A DNA stretch of 64,000 nt from Thysanoteuthis rhombus (GCA_963457665.1 OY735206.1:29169377-29233376), one strand, 5' to 3'. Numbered from the stretch's first letter, positions 46,652 to 58,959 are shown. Notes: generated by a model from the sequence alone, not told the origin. Numbers and translations: made by a program.

Positions 46652-47120
46652 CAGGAATCGGTAACAGGTGGGTTGAGTTCCACAAGTGGGTCATTGAGGT
46701 GTTCTCTGTGGGCCTCAGACCTTTTCTAAAAAATTCAAATTTATGTATTTGTGGGCCATTGAGCAGTTAATGGTTTTTAGATGATCTTTTGTGTCACGAT
46801 TTGTTTAATCTTTGCTTACATAAGCATTGCATTGTATAATTTGTTTATTGTAGGCATGAGACATGGCAATCTTTATACTTATGTTTGTTTTTCTAGGAAC
46901 AATTATCTAACTGCCAATAAACTGACTGTGAATAAGTAAATATAAACTCTTCATGCAGATTTTTATATTGCTTTTTTACTTGCAGAGAAAGTATTCGAAA
47001 TTTATAGGCCTCAACGGCAAATTCTCATCTGTAAGATATGATATAATGTTCATCTGGGCCATGAGTAAAACTAAAGAAAAATAAAAGTGGGCCATCACAA
47101 AAAGAATTTGCTGATCCCTG
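46652..47120 (+). mobile_element. hAT-like MITE
   Basis: The left end CAGGAATCGGTAAC and the right end TTTGCTGATCCCTG (reverse complement CAGGGATCAGCAAA) are imperfect inverted repeats. The flanks TTTTAGTT (46644-46651) and CTCTGGTT (47121-47128) agree at 5 of 8 positions, the differences being transitions. Internally, GTGGGCCATTGAG and AGTGGGCCATCAC words are present. No transposase frame. Confidence 0.55.
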
Positions 47121-47244
47121 CTCTGGTTGATACAGACCTAGAGTGTATCTCAAGCATTTTCTATGTTGGTGTTCTGTTTATTGTTTATCGTTTCAGCATT
47201 AAACTAAACTCGCTGGTTATTTGAGTAACTTAGTAAAAAGGACC

Positions 47245-47530
47245 TTTTTGTAACCAACCAACTGAACACAGTGGTAGAGATTTTGCCTCCAGTTCGGTAG
47301 GTCGTAGGTTCAATCCATGGCCGAATCATATCAAAGACTTTAAAAATATTACCCAAGGCCTCTTTGCTGAGCACTTGGCATAAAGAGAAGGATTGAGGAA
47401 ACCTGGTGAGGGATGGGCTCTATGATGTTTTCTTGCTCAAGACAAAACATGGGTGCGCATACGACTCGGTATAGGGGCCGGTGAAAACGGTCGTAAGTTA
47501 CAGGACGATGGACATACCCTGCCAGACTAG
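47245..47530 (+). mobile_element. tRNA-derived SINE, second family
   Basis: A tRNA-like head has an A box (AACACAGTGGTAGAG, 47265-47279) and a B box (GGTTCAATCC, 47307-47316). It continues with GGCCGAATCATATCAAAGAC, TGAGCACTTGGCATAAAG and CGACTCGGTATAGGGGCCGG. The body differs from the SINE at 875-1100. Its 3' limit is approximate. Confidence 0.65.
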
Positions 47531-47634
47531 GTGTGTCAGTGAGTACTTTATACTGTTATTCCTACTAGTTTAAACTTGAGATTGATCTACATGGAATTGA
47601 CTTGCGATCCAGTACACAGGTATGTATATATAGG

Positions 47635-47800
47635 TCTTCCCGCTGTCCGAAAATGTAAAACTGAAATGGCGTAAAGAGAAGAAGCAATTACCATTGATTT
47701 ATTTGAGAATTGTATTTACATTTCCAAAACCCCAAAATAACCTTCTTCTATGCTTGCCAATGTCATGCCAAGGATAATATCTTTACGGCCTCCGTTAGGC
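47635..47800 (+). mobile_element. pogo/Tigger-like MITE, fragment 3
   Basis: It carries CTGAAATGGCGTAAAGAGAA and GAAGCAATTACCATTGATTT, the same words as 26980-27020 and 61845-61875. The remainder is diverged. Confidence 0.5.
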
Positions 47801-47859
47801 TCTTCTGAAAACCGAAGATACATCTTGCGAAAGGATACTAAAATAAAATCAAAATAAAC

Positions 47860-49560
47860 CACAGATGCTAACAGACATAGTTCAAATCCATGACGGTTTG
47901 AAATATTTCGTGAGAGTGAAATAGTGTGAAGGAGACTTTCGTCAACCAGGGGGTATCTGTACTAAAAACAAGAACCATACATTCAATGATGCGTCCACCG
48001 CACATAGTAGTAATAGTAGAAAGATGAACAAGTAGTCTTTTTTTTTTAATCAATCGATTCTCATATACATTAAAAAAAACATATCACCATGAAAATATTC
48101 CTCAAGTATTAATTTCAATAAAAATTATAAAGGGACATTTCTGGCGTTTGGGGCCACTTTTGGTCTTTTTCAAATACAAAAATGCAGCCTTCAGACATTC
48201 TGTAATGACATCATTTCAGCTGGTAAAATGAATTATTGGAGAGGATGTCCTTTTAAAGACGTCACACCTTTTAAAGACGTTACGACTTTTAATGACCTCA
48301 CTCCTCTGCCTTCGTTCCTTCTTTCCTTCGTTCCTTCCTTCCTTCCTTCCTTCCTCCCAGTTTCTGTTGTTTAACGTAACTGGGACTAACCGAATGATCG
48401 AAAAACATCTAATAGAAATGTGTAGACACAACTGGAAAGTGCTTTGAGTGCTAAGGTTTCATGTGTTTGTTTATTTCAGTACTCTTGGCCGTACTGTTTC
48501 GACTAGAGACTTGAAAATTGGCATCAGTACTCCGCTAGAAGAGGACAATTATTTCGACAGGTTTTTTTTTTTTGTAAGTTCTAGCGCCCTGGCCATACCG
48601 TTTTGTCTACATACTTGAACACTGGCATCAGTACTCCACTACACCCCTCCTAAAAATGCTTTTTTTATTGTTTTTGAATATTCAAAGGGCCTTATTCCAA
48701 CGGTTTGATTAATAGCATCTAGATTCTCCAGGATCTAGATGTTTCTATGTGCTTTTTTTACTTTATTTTAGATGTTTCCCAGCGGAAAACGCCACTAGTG
48801 TCATAAATAGAATTCATTCTGACTATATTTATTCTTCGATTGACTTCAATTTTGACGCTACGTTTTTATGTTTTTGTTTGTTGTCAGCTCAGTCCAGAGG
48901 CTTAGCTTAAATGAGGAGGGATAAGGCTAATTAAAAACACCCTTGGATCCCCAATGGAGGGAACCCTAAGAGTTTTATGAATAGTAATTCACCTACTGTA
49001 TTTCTCCTGACATTATACAATACCGGGGATATCCTTTTAATCCGTCGTTTTCCACCAATTAGGTTACATTGTATGTATATTTAATGCAAATTTTCCTTTT
49101 TTCATCAAATCTCACTGAATTTTGAGGGAGATACCCTAAGTGTCAAACTCCCCAGGCCCGCAAAAATATAGCTTTATCTAGTTGGGTTCCCTTTTGGTTC
49201 ATTTTCTGATCAAATTGGATTAATTCGGCCTTTTTTAAAAGCATTTTGCCCTGAACTTTTTGAATTGGCCATATTTAGATTTCGCGCCATTCTTTGGTGT
49301 TTTTCCAATTCCTTCAAATATTTTTCAAAAAGAAAAAAAAGTTTGCCAGTAATGTTTGTGCTTTCCAACCGTAATACCTTCATTTCGTCGAAAGATTTCT
49401 CAGTTTGAAAAAAAAAAGCTATTTTTAAGGTTTTGCGGAGGATTCTATTTACTCTGTGATTGTGATGTTAAAATGGACTCTTTCTTTCTGCCTTTTGAAC
49501 GGAACAAAAGAGCTGACTTTATTCCATTAGTATTTTTATAAATTCTTATTTTTTACGTGC
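47860..49560. other. Mostly unassigned; (CCTT)n array
   Basis: A CCTT/GAAGG array lies at about 48303-48357. Words ATCTAGATG near 48717-48742 may be debris of an element with such subterminal words. No gene supported. Confidence 0.4.
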
Positions 49561-49569
49561 ACTACAGCA

Positions 49570-49934
49570 TTGCATGTTTTATTGACAATTTTAACTTTTG
49601 GCCATCCTTTCGTGGGTTTTTGGCCCAGAAGGTCTCCAACTATCCTGCCACCGTTGATCTCTAGCTACGCAACTGGCTCAGACCACGTTACTCCAGTGAA
49701 ACACTTCATCAAAATATCAAAGAGTCTCTGTTCTACAAGGGTTATGGTGTGCAATATCCTCTTTCATATTTCTATGACTTCTACACAACTAATCCTAAAA
49801 GAATTCCCACTAAACGAAAGATATTTTACTTTCGTCGTTTTAAAACTACTGACTGGTGCTTGCAGTGCTGTATTAACCACGAGGCTCTTGAAGCACAGGC
49901 CTCAGGCCCCAAGTCTGTCCTGAGTAGACCATGG

Positions 49935-49935
<1 letters not shown>
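49570..49935 (+). other. Open frames without a recognised domain
   Basis: A 117-residue and an overlapping 86-residue plus-strand frame lie here, the second running into (AT)n. Neither shows a known motif, and base composition gives no clear coding signal. I do not annotate a gene. Confidence 0.3.
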
Positions 49936-49936
<1 letters not shown>

Positions 49937-50011
<75 letters not shown>

Positions 50012-50226
50012 AAATAGATTTATGATTTGACAAAACATGAGATCTCCCGTTGTTACACAGTGAATGTTTCAGTTAACCTGTTTATTCTATCTACGCTGTC
50101 TAGGCCAACTGACATCCATCGTGTAATAAAGTGAGATTAGTGAAAATAGAGATTCATATGCAAGAATGAATTTGTGATTATATATGTATATATATATATG
50201 TATGTGTGTGTGTATGTGTGTGTATT
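49937..50226 (+). mobile_element. Shortened relative of the composite element at 22117-22657
   Basis: An (AT)n array (49937-50007) is followed by AGAAATAGATTTATGATTTGAC (shared with 22173-22205), then arms GTTGTTACACAGTGAATG and the reverse-complementary CATCCATCGTGTAATAAAG. Between them is AACCTGTTTATTCTATCTAC, the post-tRNA text of the longer copy. It ends in a second AT/GT array (about 50177-50226). The tRNA-like core is absent, as in an internal deletion derivative. Confidence 0.55.
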
Positions 50227-50415
50227 AGTGGCATATGTCCCTTTATATCTTGGATGTGCTGCAGATGCACAGAAAAGTAAAAAAAAAATGTAAAAAGAAT
50301 TGTGCTGGGGTGGGGCAAGTTGACCGGTGCCTCATGCCCCCATTAAGCTAAATCATGCCCTAGGTGTGTGTATGATAATGACGTACTTATGTTTGTGAAT
50401 ATCCATCTATTTGCC

Positions 50416-50442
50416 GAGAGAGAGAGAGAGAGAGAGAGAGAG
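50416..50442. repeat. (GA)n microsatellite
   Basis: About 13 GA units. Confidence 0.95.
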
Positions 50443-50809
50443 ATGTGAGAGAAAAGGGGATATTTACTTGCCTCTGCCATATGTGCCATCGACAGAAATC
50501 TTATTACGGACATGCCAAGTTGGTTGATTGAGAATGAATTACATGAGTGAATACTTGAGCAAACCACTCTCCAACGATTACTTTCCTGCCCAAGTATCAT
50601 CTCTCTCACATTGCCAGACTTGGGTCCATTCAATATATATGTATATAAAATGCTCAATCTAATGACCATATGAAATTTCATCACGATGAAAGCATTTCAC
50701 CCGGTAAAAATTATCAAGTATCAGCAAATTTCTTCGAAATTCAAAATAAATTTGTTATAGTCCTGATTAATAAAGCAGCAAATAATATAGTATTCATACG
50801 TGAGAATAT

Positions 50810-52690
50810 TATATTCAAAGGATATTGTCTGAGGTATGTATGATGGGAAGACCGTCATCCACATATGAATTATCTACTTGTAAATCTGGTAATATTACAT
50901 TCAGTAATATTGTATTATGAAATACGGTGAAAAGTTTGGTACTTACTTTATTGTAGCCCCGACGGTTTGTAGCTCTAAACCTCTCAGCAAAACTGTTTCT
51001 TAAGTTTAAAATTTGATATACAATCGAATACAGAAGTTCCATATTGAAACTAATTTAAAACTTTTTTAGTTAATGAATAATTCTTTGCCCGTTAAAAAAC
51101 TGGATATCATAAATACCCATAAAGGGGGTAAATCTATCTCAACCTACGATTTTAGCACTTTTTATACACAAATTCCTCATGAAGATCTTATTAAAGAATG
51201 AAATAAAATGGTAGACTTGGCATTTGTGGGAGGAAATAGTAAATATATTGGGTTCACAAACTCTGAAGCTTTCTGGTATAAAACAAAAGAAGGCAAGACT
51301 TACTTTACGTGTTCTTCCCGTAAGGCTGTTGTTAGTCATTTTAGGATGTACCCGTTTTATTGATGACTTTTGTCCTCTTCATGATAGAAGAGAATTCGGA
51401 AAATCGTATAATACTATATACGTTGATGATGTTGAATTAAAGTGTGAACACAACGGAATGCAAGCAACGTTCTAGAATTGGATATTAAATCAAAGATGGA
51501 AAGTTCATCTATTAATTGTTTGATTAACGAAACTCTTTCCCATCCATATCGAACCTATACCATTTAAAACTAGAAGGATTCTATCGTATATACTTTACGG
51601 AACCATATTATCAGAATATCAGAGGATAGTACGAATTACTCTTAGATTTTTTTTATTTTATACCAAAGATTGTTTCTTTGGTTGTAAGAATGGTCAATCG
51701 ATGCAGCGACATTGGTAAATTTTTAGACAATATTATAAAGCCATGACTAGACACCCTGATCTCCTTAAAACTTATCAGCTAGACCATAATGGAGTAACAA
51801 CGGAACTTGAAGGATATGTTAACGAGAGACAAAAATAGAATAAATGAATAATGTATATTGAATAAAATAAATTTGTCTTAATGTTAGGGGAATTAGGTAA
51901 CCAAATGAAATTGGACTAATCTTTATAAGTGCGAAATATCATTGGATTGACTAAAACCTGGGAAAGGGGAAAACATTTGGTTCTGGTCCATTTGTCTGAC
52001 TGATAGGTAGTTGGGCAGGGTGTGAGATTGAACATGGAATGCTGGGTAATAAATTGTCTTCGTATATCAATGGAATAGCCATTTGAGGATTTACTACTGA
52101 CTATAATGTGGCTTCGTTTACACCATTTATATATGTATAATTTATTTGATAATTCAAAGGAAAATAATTGATAGATGTGAGATGGTATATGAAATGGAAA
52201 AATTAACTTTTAGGTTAGTGGAAAGAAAATTGTCTAATTCTCCGGTTGAAAATGATATCATAAGTTGGTTTCCATACCCTCTGATATTTAAACCGACGCA
52301 ACGGATTCAATATTCACATGGGCGAACACTCAATAGAAATGACACGAAAAAGTCACGTCTGTTTTTATACTTATTGATCCCTCATCGTCAAAAACTTTTC
52401 TTCTTTTTTTTTGTTAATCTGTAAAAATAAGACCTGTGTTTCAACAAAAAAATAATTGATGTGTAGTATAACATCCACATACAATACATTATGAAAATAC
52501 TCTGTAAGAAATAGCAAACTACATGTAGTATTACATATGCTATATACTAAAATCGTAGCTGAAAGTGAGGTGGTGCTTGATCAACACTGCTGGGATGCCA
52601 TGTCAATATAATTGTTTTGTTTTTAATTCCCCGAAAGTGTCACATGGTAAACAACTGGTGATCCCAACATGATTCCTTTTTTTCTAGTTT
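50810..52690 (+). mobile_element. Penelope-like element, copy 2 (decayed)
   Basis: The plus strand reads STYDFSTFYTQIPHEDLIKE (about 51140-51199), then a YWYKTKEGKTYF-like block, then a deletion that removes the IPMG...PFMANL motif and joins directly to TRFIDDFCPLHDRREFGKSY (about 51348-51405). After a stop, KDGK- and FDKRD-related text is scattered across frames. The 3' non-coding part includes TTAGGGGAATTAGGTAACCA (about 51884) and CAACACTGCTGGGATGCCAT (about 52582), shared with copies 1 and 3. Non-functional. Confidence 0.85.
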
Positions 52691-52772
52691 TACAATGTTT
52701 TCAGTGTTTAAAGCTGTAAAGCTTTCTAGACTATGTATATCATTAGATTGGACAGTTTCTGTCCAACAGAAT

Positions 52773-53184
52773 GATAATTGTAGAGACATTATGTTAGGAA
52801 ACGTCCGGCACAGAAATCAATCGAGTTGAAAATCGAACAGACGACCACGCAAATGAATAAAGAAATGACTGCCGTGCAGAGATCGATCCTGTATCCATCA
52901 GGGAGTAGTCTTAACGCAACTCTGCTCTACCGACTGTGCTAACTAGTATGGAGGAGTTCGAAATAGCCTACTTGAACCACCAATCTCTCTACTCTGCGGT
53001 CGTAGGTATGAATATTTACAAATATATGTGAGTGTCACCGTTTTGCCGACAGATATATATACTTAGATTGAACAGACCATGCGAATGAATAAAGAAATGA
53101 TAGTTGTGCGGGACTCGAATCCGCGTTAATCAGGATTCCAGCGCCAGACAAAATATGTTTCCCAATATAATGCCTCTACAATTA

Positions 53185-53186
<2 letters not shown>
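52773..53186 (-). mobile_element. tRNA-like element framed by ~32-bp inverted repeats
   Basis: The left arm GATAATTGTAGAGACATTAT (from 52773, continuing to AAACGT) and the right arm (reverse complement of 53152-53186: GATAATTGTAGAGGCATTAT...AAACAT) are inverted with about four mismatches. Inside, both tRNA-like parts are on the minus strand. One (about 52945-52865) has an A box TTAGCACAGTCGGTAGAGC and a B-box-like GGATCGATCTC. The other (about 53130-53108) has a B box GGATTCGAGTCCC. Each is followed by ATTTCTTTATTCATT. It is not related by sequence to the 22-kb composite. Confidence 0.6.
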
Positions 53187-53187
<1 letters not shown>

Positions 53188-53270
<83 letters not shown>

Positions 53271-53271
53271 T
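53188..53271. repeat. Compound (CA)n(AT)n(GT)n array
   Basis: CA, AT and GT arrays are contiguous, making the whole array self-complementary. It abuts the right arm of the element at 52773-53186. Confidence 0.97.
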
Positions 53272-53361
53272 AAAATCCGATAGAATGTAATAACCTGGAG
53301 GGTTCCTGATGCCCTGTGCAAGCTAAACCCTAAAATATGGCATCATCTGAGGCCAGTCCTA

Positions 53362-53742
53362 TTTATATATGTGTGTGTGTGCGTTTTTGTGTGTGTGTGT
53401 GTGTGTGTGAGTGAGTGTGTGGAAAGCATTTGTAAATATATGAAGAAACAAGAGAGCCTAATCTGTAATTTGCATGTGAGTTATATCCCTTGACAAATCG
53501 ACCATTATAACATAGATAGGGATAAACGCAAAGGGGGACCCCACGCTGTTATTGTTCTTATAGTTACAAATTACCTGGATTCTTTTTTTTTTTTTTTTGC
53601 ATTCTTCAAGTTCGTGCACTTTAAGGGTATCTTAATTCAATACCTCTGGCTACAGTACACTGTTTCGGCTACTTAAAGGTGACAAACATGAAAAGAATAA
53701 GACTTTTAGCAACATATATATGTGTGTGTGTGTGTGTGTGTG
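53362..53742. repeat. GT-rich microsatellites
   Basis: GT arrays lie at about 53368-53418 and 53717-53742. The sequence between has a T-run (53582-53599) and no gene. Confidence 0.9.
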
Positions 53743-54026
53743 CATGAGATAGTGGAACATTAGTCAGTGTTCAAAAGAGAAATAGAACGCCACGCACTGA
53801 TACTGCCTCGACATCGGTTGGCAAAAAACTGACAAATAGCTTTTTGCGATTTATGCTCGCACATGTCATGGATTATACAGGTATTTTGATTGATTACAGC
53901 AAATATGAAGTAAAGCCAAGTTTTGTTTTTTTGATAGGCTCAACCTTAAGCCAACTAGGTTTATGCGAAGATTAGAAGCTTAAGAAGCAACTTTACCCAG
54001 TTAAACATGATCCTCGAGATTTCTAT

Positions 54027-54064
54027 TATATATATATATATAGATAGTTAGATATAGATAGAGA

Positions 54065-54121
<57 letters not shown>
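54027..54121. repeat. (AT)n and GATA-type repeats
   Basis: A short AT array, TAGATA units and a second AT array of about 26 units. Confidence 0.95.
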
Positions 54122-54123
<2 letters not shown>

Positions 54124-54380
54124 GTGTATTTAGGCATTCTTTTAAACAACAATCATTAAATAGTATACACATTTTTGTTTGTTCATTTTCCTAGTAAAGT
54201 TTTTCGAATTTTCTGATGTTTTTTTCATAGTCGGTTCGAATGAATGAAAGAATTTTTCGAAATTCATGATGTATTATCTTTATGATTCTTTATACCGAGC
54301 TCTTCCGATCAGCGCTGTTCTTTTTCAAAGTCGCTTTAAACGTCGTTTGTTCTCAATTTTTGTTCTTATATATATTCATA

Positions 54381-54519
54381 CATACACACACTATATATAT
54401 ATAGTTCATAATGTAGTTTCAAATTTGTTAGAATACAAAAAGATCCTTGTACATTAAATTGCCGATTACTGCTGAGTGCGTTAGGCTTGAAATGTTGACA
54501 TCCACTGAATTTATATTCT

Positions 54520-54560
<41 letters not shown>

Positions 54561-54600
54561 TTCATAATGTATTCCCTATTTGTAAGTATACAAAAAGAAA
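54381..54600 (+). repeat. Direct duplication of an (AT)n-linked segment
   Basis: AGTTCATAATGTAGTTTCAA (about 54403) recurs as AGTTCATAATGTATTCCCTA (about 54559). Each is preceded by an AT array (54388-54402 and 54522-54556) and followed by ATACAAAAAGA. The word GAAATGTTGACATCCA (about 54490) also recurs inverted at about 54718-54735. Confidence 0.65.
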
Positions 54601-54893
54601 GAAATAGAAAACAGATTTCACCAGCTGTTGATGACATTTAATCACAATGCTCAATATCTAACACTAAATAGAGCTATTAATAGATGAGAATAAAAATTTC
54701 AAGGACATAAACTAGGTGAATGTCAACATTTCGTGCCTTGTGTCTCCATCATCTTTTTTTCTGAAGAAGCCAAGATCAACTAGTTGAACATCAAATAAAC
54801 TAAGAAATCTCATCTGCACACAAGGCCTCCTGAATTGTCATTTCACTTCAATATTGTGAAATGAATTATAATCCACATTATCACCTTTGTCAC

Positions 54894-54906
54894 ATACACG
54901 CACACA

Positions 54907-54993
<87 letters not shown>
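54894..54993. repeat. Compound (CA)n(AT)n(GT)n array
   Basis: CA-type, AT (about 54908-54958) and GT (to about 54993) units are contiguous. Confidence 0.97.
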
Positions 54994-54995
<2 letters not shown>

Positions 54996-54999
54996 TACC

Positions 55000-56765
55000 T
55001 ACTATTTACGCACACTGCTTCCAATGACCCCCTGGTCATAACGACCAAATTTCCAATGCACGGATGCCTTGCAATGTTTAGTGATCTCTTGTCAACGACG
55101 TTTGCGAGACGCAACAGCGAACACTTGACTACTGACTACATACTCAGGTTGAGTAGTAAAATTTAATGGCATGAAAAAGGTTATAAATTAGAAGTAACTT
55201 CAATAATATGCCCGTTTATCTTGTTATAAATTCATGTCTCTGGATTGTACATGGGAAATTCTTCAGTTGGGGCATATCAGTTGCCATGCCTAAATAAATA
55301 AAGTATATTTTGATTTCGGAAAAATTTCTCTCAGTAATAAATCATTCACTTAACCCTTTTTTCTTCGCTTCCACTTTTTCTTCTGTACTTTTTTCGTCCC
55401 TTCAGTGACACTCCCGGATTATTTTCGGCGAATTTCAAAAAGATGTATCTAAGTTTATCTAGATTTATCTCATGTAGATTCGTATCCAGTATCTTTTCAG
55501 TCAACAACCGAAAAGTCTGGAATTTAAAAAAATTAAATCAAACTAAATCTCTCTCCCCCTTTCCCCCCACTCTTTTTCTTCTTTTTCTATCTTTTTCTCT
55601 TTGCCACTCTCTTTTTCATTTTTTCTCTTTCTTCACTTTTCTTCTTTCTCTCTCACTTTCTTTTTTCCCTTCTCTTTCTCTTTTCTCCCTCTTCATCTTT
55701 TTTTCCTCTACCTCTCAGTCTTTTCTTCTTTTCCTCTCTCATCCCCTCCTCTCTCTCTCTCTCTACAAATAGTCTAGACAGATGAACCCTTTTAAGTCCA
55801 AAGTGGAGGAAAGTGGAATTTCCTTGTGCTTGGTATAGTATCCAGAAATTTGCCCCTCAGAGAATGTATACTTATTTCTTTTTTCTTTTATTATTCCTCT
55901 TATTTCTTTTCATATTCAGTCAATAGAAAGTTTAATTAGTCTTAAACGTATTGATAAAAAAACTTTAGGAATGACTTCTTTTTTTCTTTCTTGATTTCTC
56001 TTATTTCTTTTCATTTTTACTTAAAAACAACTAATTTGAAAATTTTTGCGACCATGAAAACGTAATTAAACCATCATATAATTACCGGGGAAACGTTTCA
56101 TCATGATCCTTTGTCACAACATACTTCGGTTTTTCTTTCATTAATTCCATTCCTTTCCATTCTCAATTAGTAAAAAAAATCCTAAAATTAAGATAAAACA
56201 AAAAATAAAAACAATTTTCATTGATTAAAAATGAAAAGAAACAAGAGAATACATGAAAGAGAAATAACTGTCAATAGAGATTCTATTACGTTTTCATAGC
56301 TTTGAATAAATTGATGAATTGATTTTACCCGTTCATCGAACAGTATTTCCATTTCGCTTTATTTTCTTAACATGCGAAGGTATGTAGACATGGATGTGAA
56401 TAAAAATGTAAAAAGGTGAGGGATTCCTGTTCATTTTTTTTTCTTTTTCTCTTTTATTCATTACAATATTGCATATCATAGTATAATGTACATCCTAATG
56501 AGGAAAATGTATGGCTGGGTCAGGGGTAGTTATGAACCTCCATTTCGAGACTACCTGCAGTAGGTGAACGGGTTTAGCTGGCAGAAGGGATGATCATAAA
56601 TAGCTGGCACCGCTATATGTATTTATATATGTATTGTGCATTCACACAACACCCTTCCTTTAAACAGTGATAATATAACACGAATTTCGGAGAATTATTC
56701 ACGTTCGTACCGACTATAAAAAAACATCAGAAAACTGGAAAAACTTTTAGAAAATGTCTATACTT
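55000..56765. other. Unassigned interval with polypyrimidine tract
   Basis: A C/T-rich tract spans about 55545-55770 and produces a serine/leucine/phenylalanine-rich frame that I reject as a gene. No other feature is supported. Confidence 0.45.
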
Positions 56766-56767
56766 TT

Positions 56768-56768
<1 letters not shown>

Positions 56769-56829
<61 letters not shown>
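56769..56829. repeat. (AT)n microsatellite
   Basis: About 29 AT units. Confidence 0.97.
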
Positions 56830-56831
<2 letters not shown>

Positions 56832-57039
56832 GCCCTCAGAATATACCACCACCCAGTCCTTAGAAAATGAAGAAGAATTCATTAAGAAATCTTTCAGATC
56901 TCTTCACTACTCTTTCTTTTTCATACGGGAGAAAACAAAAAGAACAAAAACATAGAAAGACGTACTATATTACCCAAAAACTCAATAACAATGCAGCTCA
57001 GCAAAAGTCTAAAGGAATAAAAACACACACTCAAACCCA

Positions 57040-57120
57040 CCTCTGGAGCAGGCATCTACAAGTTACCTTGTTAAAATTAATCTACATAAGGGAGACAGTC
57101 AGGTATCTCAAAAATTGGTC
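57040..57120 (+). pseudogene. Possible GIY-YIG endonuclease remnant
   Basis: In one frame GCAGGCATCTACAAGTTACC reads AGIYKLPC. A few bases on, in another frame, KLIYIRETVRYLK follows. Together they resemble the N-terminal GIY...YIG region of GIY-YIG nucleases, such as the one at the C-terminus of Penelope-like proteins, with YIG changed to YIR. No RT is attached. The resemblance is short. Confidence 0.35.
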
Positions 57121-57129
57121 CAGCATTGG

Positions 57130-57790
57130 AATCCCTTACACCACAATCTCAACCTAAAAACGTCATAAATGATCAAACACGAACACGTCACCAAATGGCG
57201 CAGATGCATTGAATCTGTTTTCATTTCGATCAGCGATACGATTATCCAAGGCCCAGGTAATTTCCAAAATTCAACCACTAGCAAAATTAATCGTGAGATT
57301 TTTGAAATAACACCCATCTCATACAAATGAGCATAACAAGTTTGATGCTGGCTAAAGGTATGATTTATCTAAATTCTCTTACATACATTTCTATATAACC
57401 CCTTTAACAATTCCTTTTAAAGCTAACCCTTTTTCACCTAGCACACCTCCAGGACACTTTCATTTCCCTCCACAAACAACCTTATCTACAAAAGAACATC
57501 CACTTGTCTAGAGACCCAACTTGCATACATCAGATCAATCCTTTCCCTCTAATACAGAGTAATAATGTCTGCCCCATCTACCATGTGGGTAGTTCTATCA
57601 TTTTCAACATTTCTCGCAAACCGATTTTCGCTTCTGTAGCTCTGACGAAACTCGGGGTGGGTGAAACGTACGTAAGCTATAATATTCTTTATTTGAAAGT
57701 TGAAATGTACTGAGTAGTCTCAATGCTTTTTCCTTTTCTAGGTTGTCAACTTCTCCACAGACTTATATATACATATATATAAAATTGAAA
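57130..57790. other. Unassigned interval
   Basis: No gene or recognised repeat supported. Short open frames (for example 57504-57713) show no domain. Confidence 0.4.
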
Positions 57791-57793
57791 AAG

Positions 57794-57797
<4 letters not shown>

Positions 57798-57838
<41 letters not shown>

Positions 57839-57863
57839 TCTAGAGCTGTAAAGCTTTCTAGAC
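57798..57863. repeat. (AT)n array followed by a small palindrome
   Basis: The AT array (about 57798-57834) is followed by GTCTAGAGCTGTAAAGCT and then TTCTAGAC, which folds on itself. AGCTGTAAAGCTTTCTAGAC also occurs at about 52711-52730. Confidence 0.8.
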
Positions 57864-58433
57864 AATATGCACTCACAGGCATACTCACAAAGGTGCACAC
57901 ACACACACATGCACACACTTAGAGCCTGGGATAAAGATATGCTTATGTGGATGTGTGTGTGTGTGTGTGCATCTGTGTTATCTCTAACTTTTTTTCTTGT
58001 CAACCATTTCTCCTCTCAGCTAAATCATAGCACTAGCTTTCAATCTCGCTATATCTTGGTAGTTAAATGAGTAGAGTTTACGAAAAAGGTTCTCATCTTA
58101 CCAAACATCTCAAGGAATCTAATGATTGAGAGTTGATACATGGGGAGAGAACAGAAAAGTAGGGTTACCAGGTAGTTGGATACGTTCCTGGTCAAAAACA
58201 CACAAAAATGGCCACACAAAATTGTTTATGAGAGCAAATAATTTCATTACTTATTTTTATTAGATGAAGTATTGTAAATCGTTTTTATCAAGTTTTGAAT
58301 ATTATTTTTCAATACTATTTACCTTCATAATTTTCCAGTAACTTTCTTATTAGAACTTTACAATGACGATCTGGGTCAAGTTACGATTTTTTTTAAAAGC
58401 AACTGAAAAATTAAGAATGTATAAAGCAGTATA

Positions 58434-58434
58434 A

Positions 58435-58504
<70 letters not shown>
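58434..58504. repeat. (AAT)n microsatellite
   Basis: About 23 AAT units directly precede the LINE fragment at 58505. Confidence 0.97.
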
Positions 58505-58506
<2 letters not shown>

Positions 58507-58955
58507 GCCAGGGTAGTGCCAGTTATATTAGGCGCACTGGGAACTGTTCCAAAGACACTGAGGGTAAGACTAGAGGAGATCGGGATAAGGGGAAGGATTG
58601 AGACTGTACAGACCACAGCACTGCTAGGAACTGCGCGGATACTGAGGAAAGTGTTGGAAGTATAAAGACTGCAACGCTAAATGTTAATAGTAACCCAACA
58701 GGGGAAGGGAAATGAAAGCGGAAATGTGAGCTGCAGCACTGACATGATGGGTGGGGGAGGGAGGAGATGTTGGCTGAAGACCCGAGGAGACTTATTGTCA
58801 CTCAGCCTTCAGCAATGACCACTGAGCAACCGGTGTGAAACTGTAAACTGCAGGATTACTGTGACCCATGAGTACTAGGAGAGAAGACTTGAGGAGACTT
58901 GCTGTCACTCAAACTCCAGCGGTTACCACCAGGCAACAGGTGTGAGATTGCTAAT
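58505..58955 (+). mobile_element. R2/R4-type LINE 3' end, copy 2a
   Basis: The frame reads VVPVILGALGTVPKTLRVRL-like text and then ETVQTTALLGTARILRKVLE, the C-terminus also found in the copy at 9512-9700. A 3' non-coding part follows, with two repeats of the type GAGGAGACTT(A/G)(T/C)TGTCACTCA. It is 5'-truncated. Confidence 0.8.
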
Positions 58956-58959
58956 AATG

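Noticed and set aside
55443-55772. A 109-residue plus-strand frame rich in S, L and F
   Set aside because: It comes from a C/T-rich tract with no domain and no coding signature.
58350-58801. Minus-strand leucine- and serine-rich frames resembling membrane proteins
   Set aside because: They are antisense to the LINE 3' end and the (AAT)n array.
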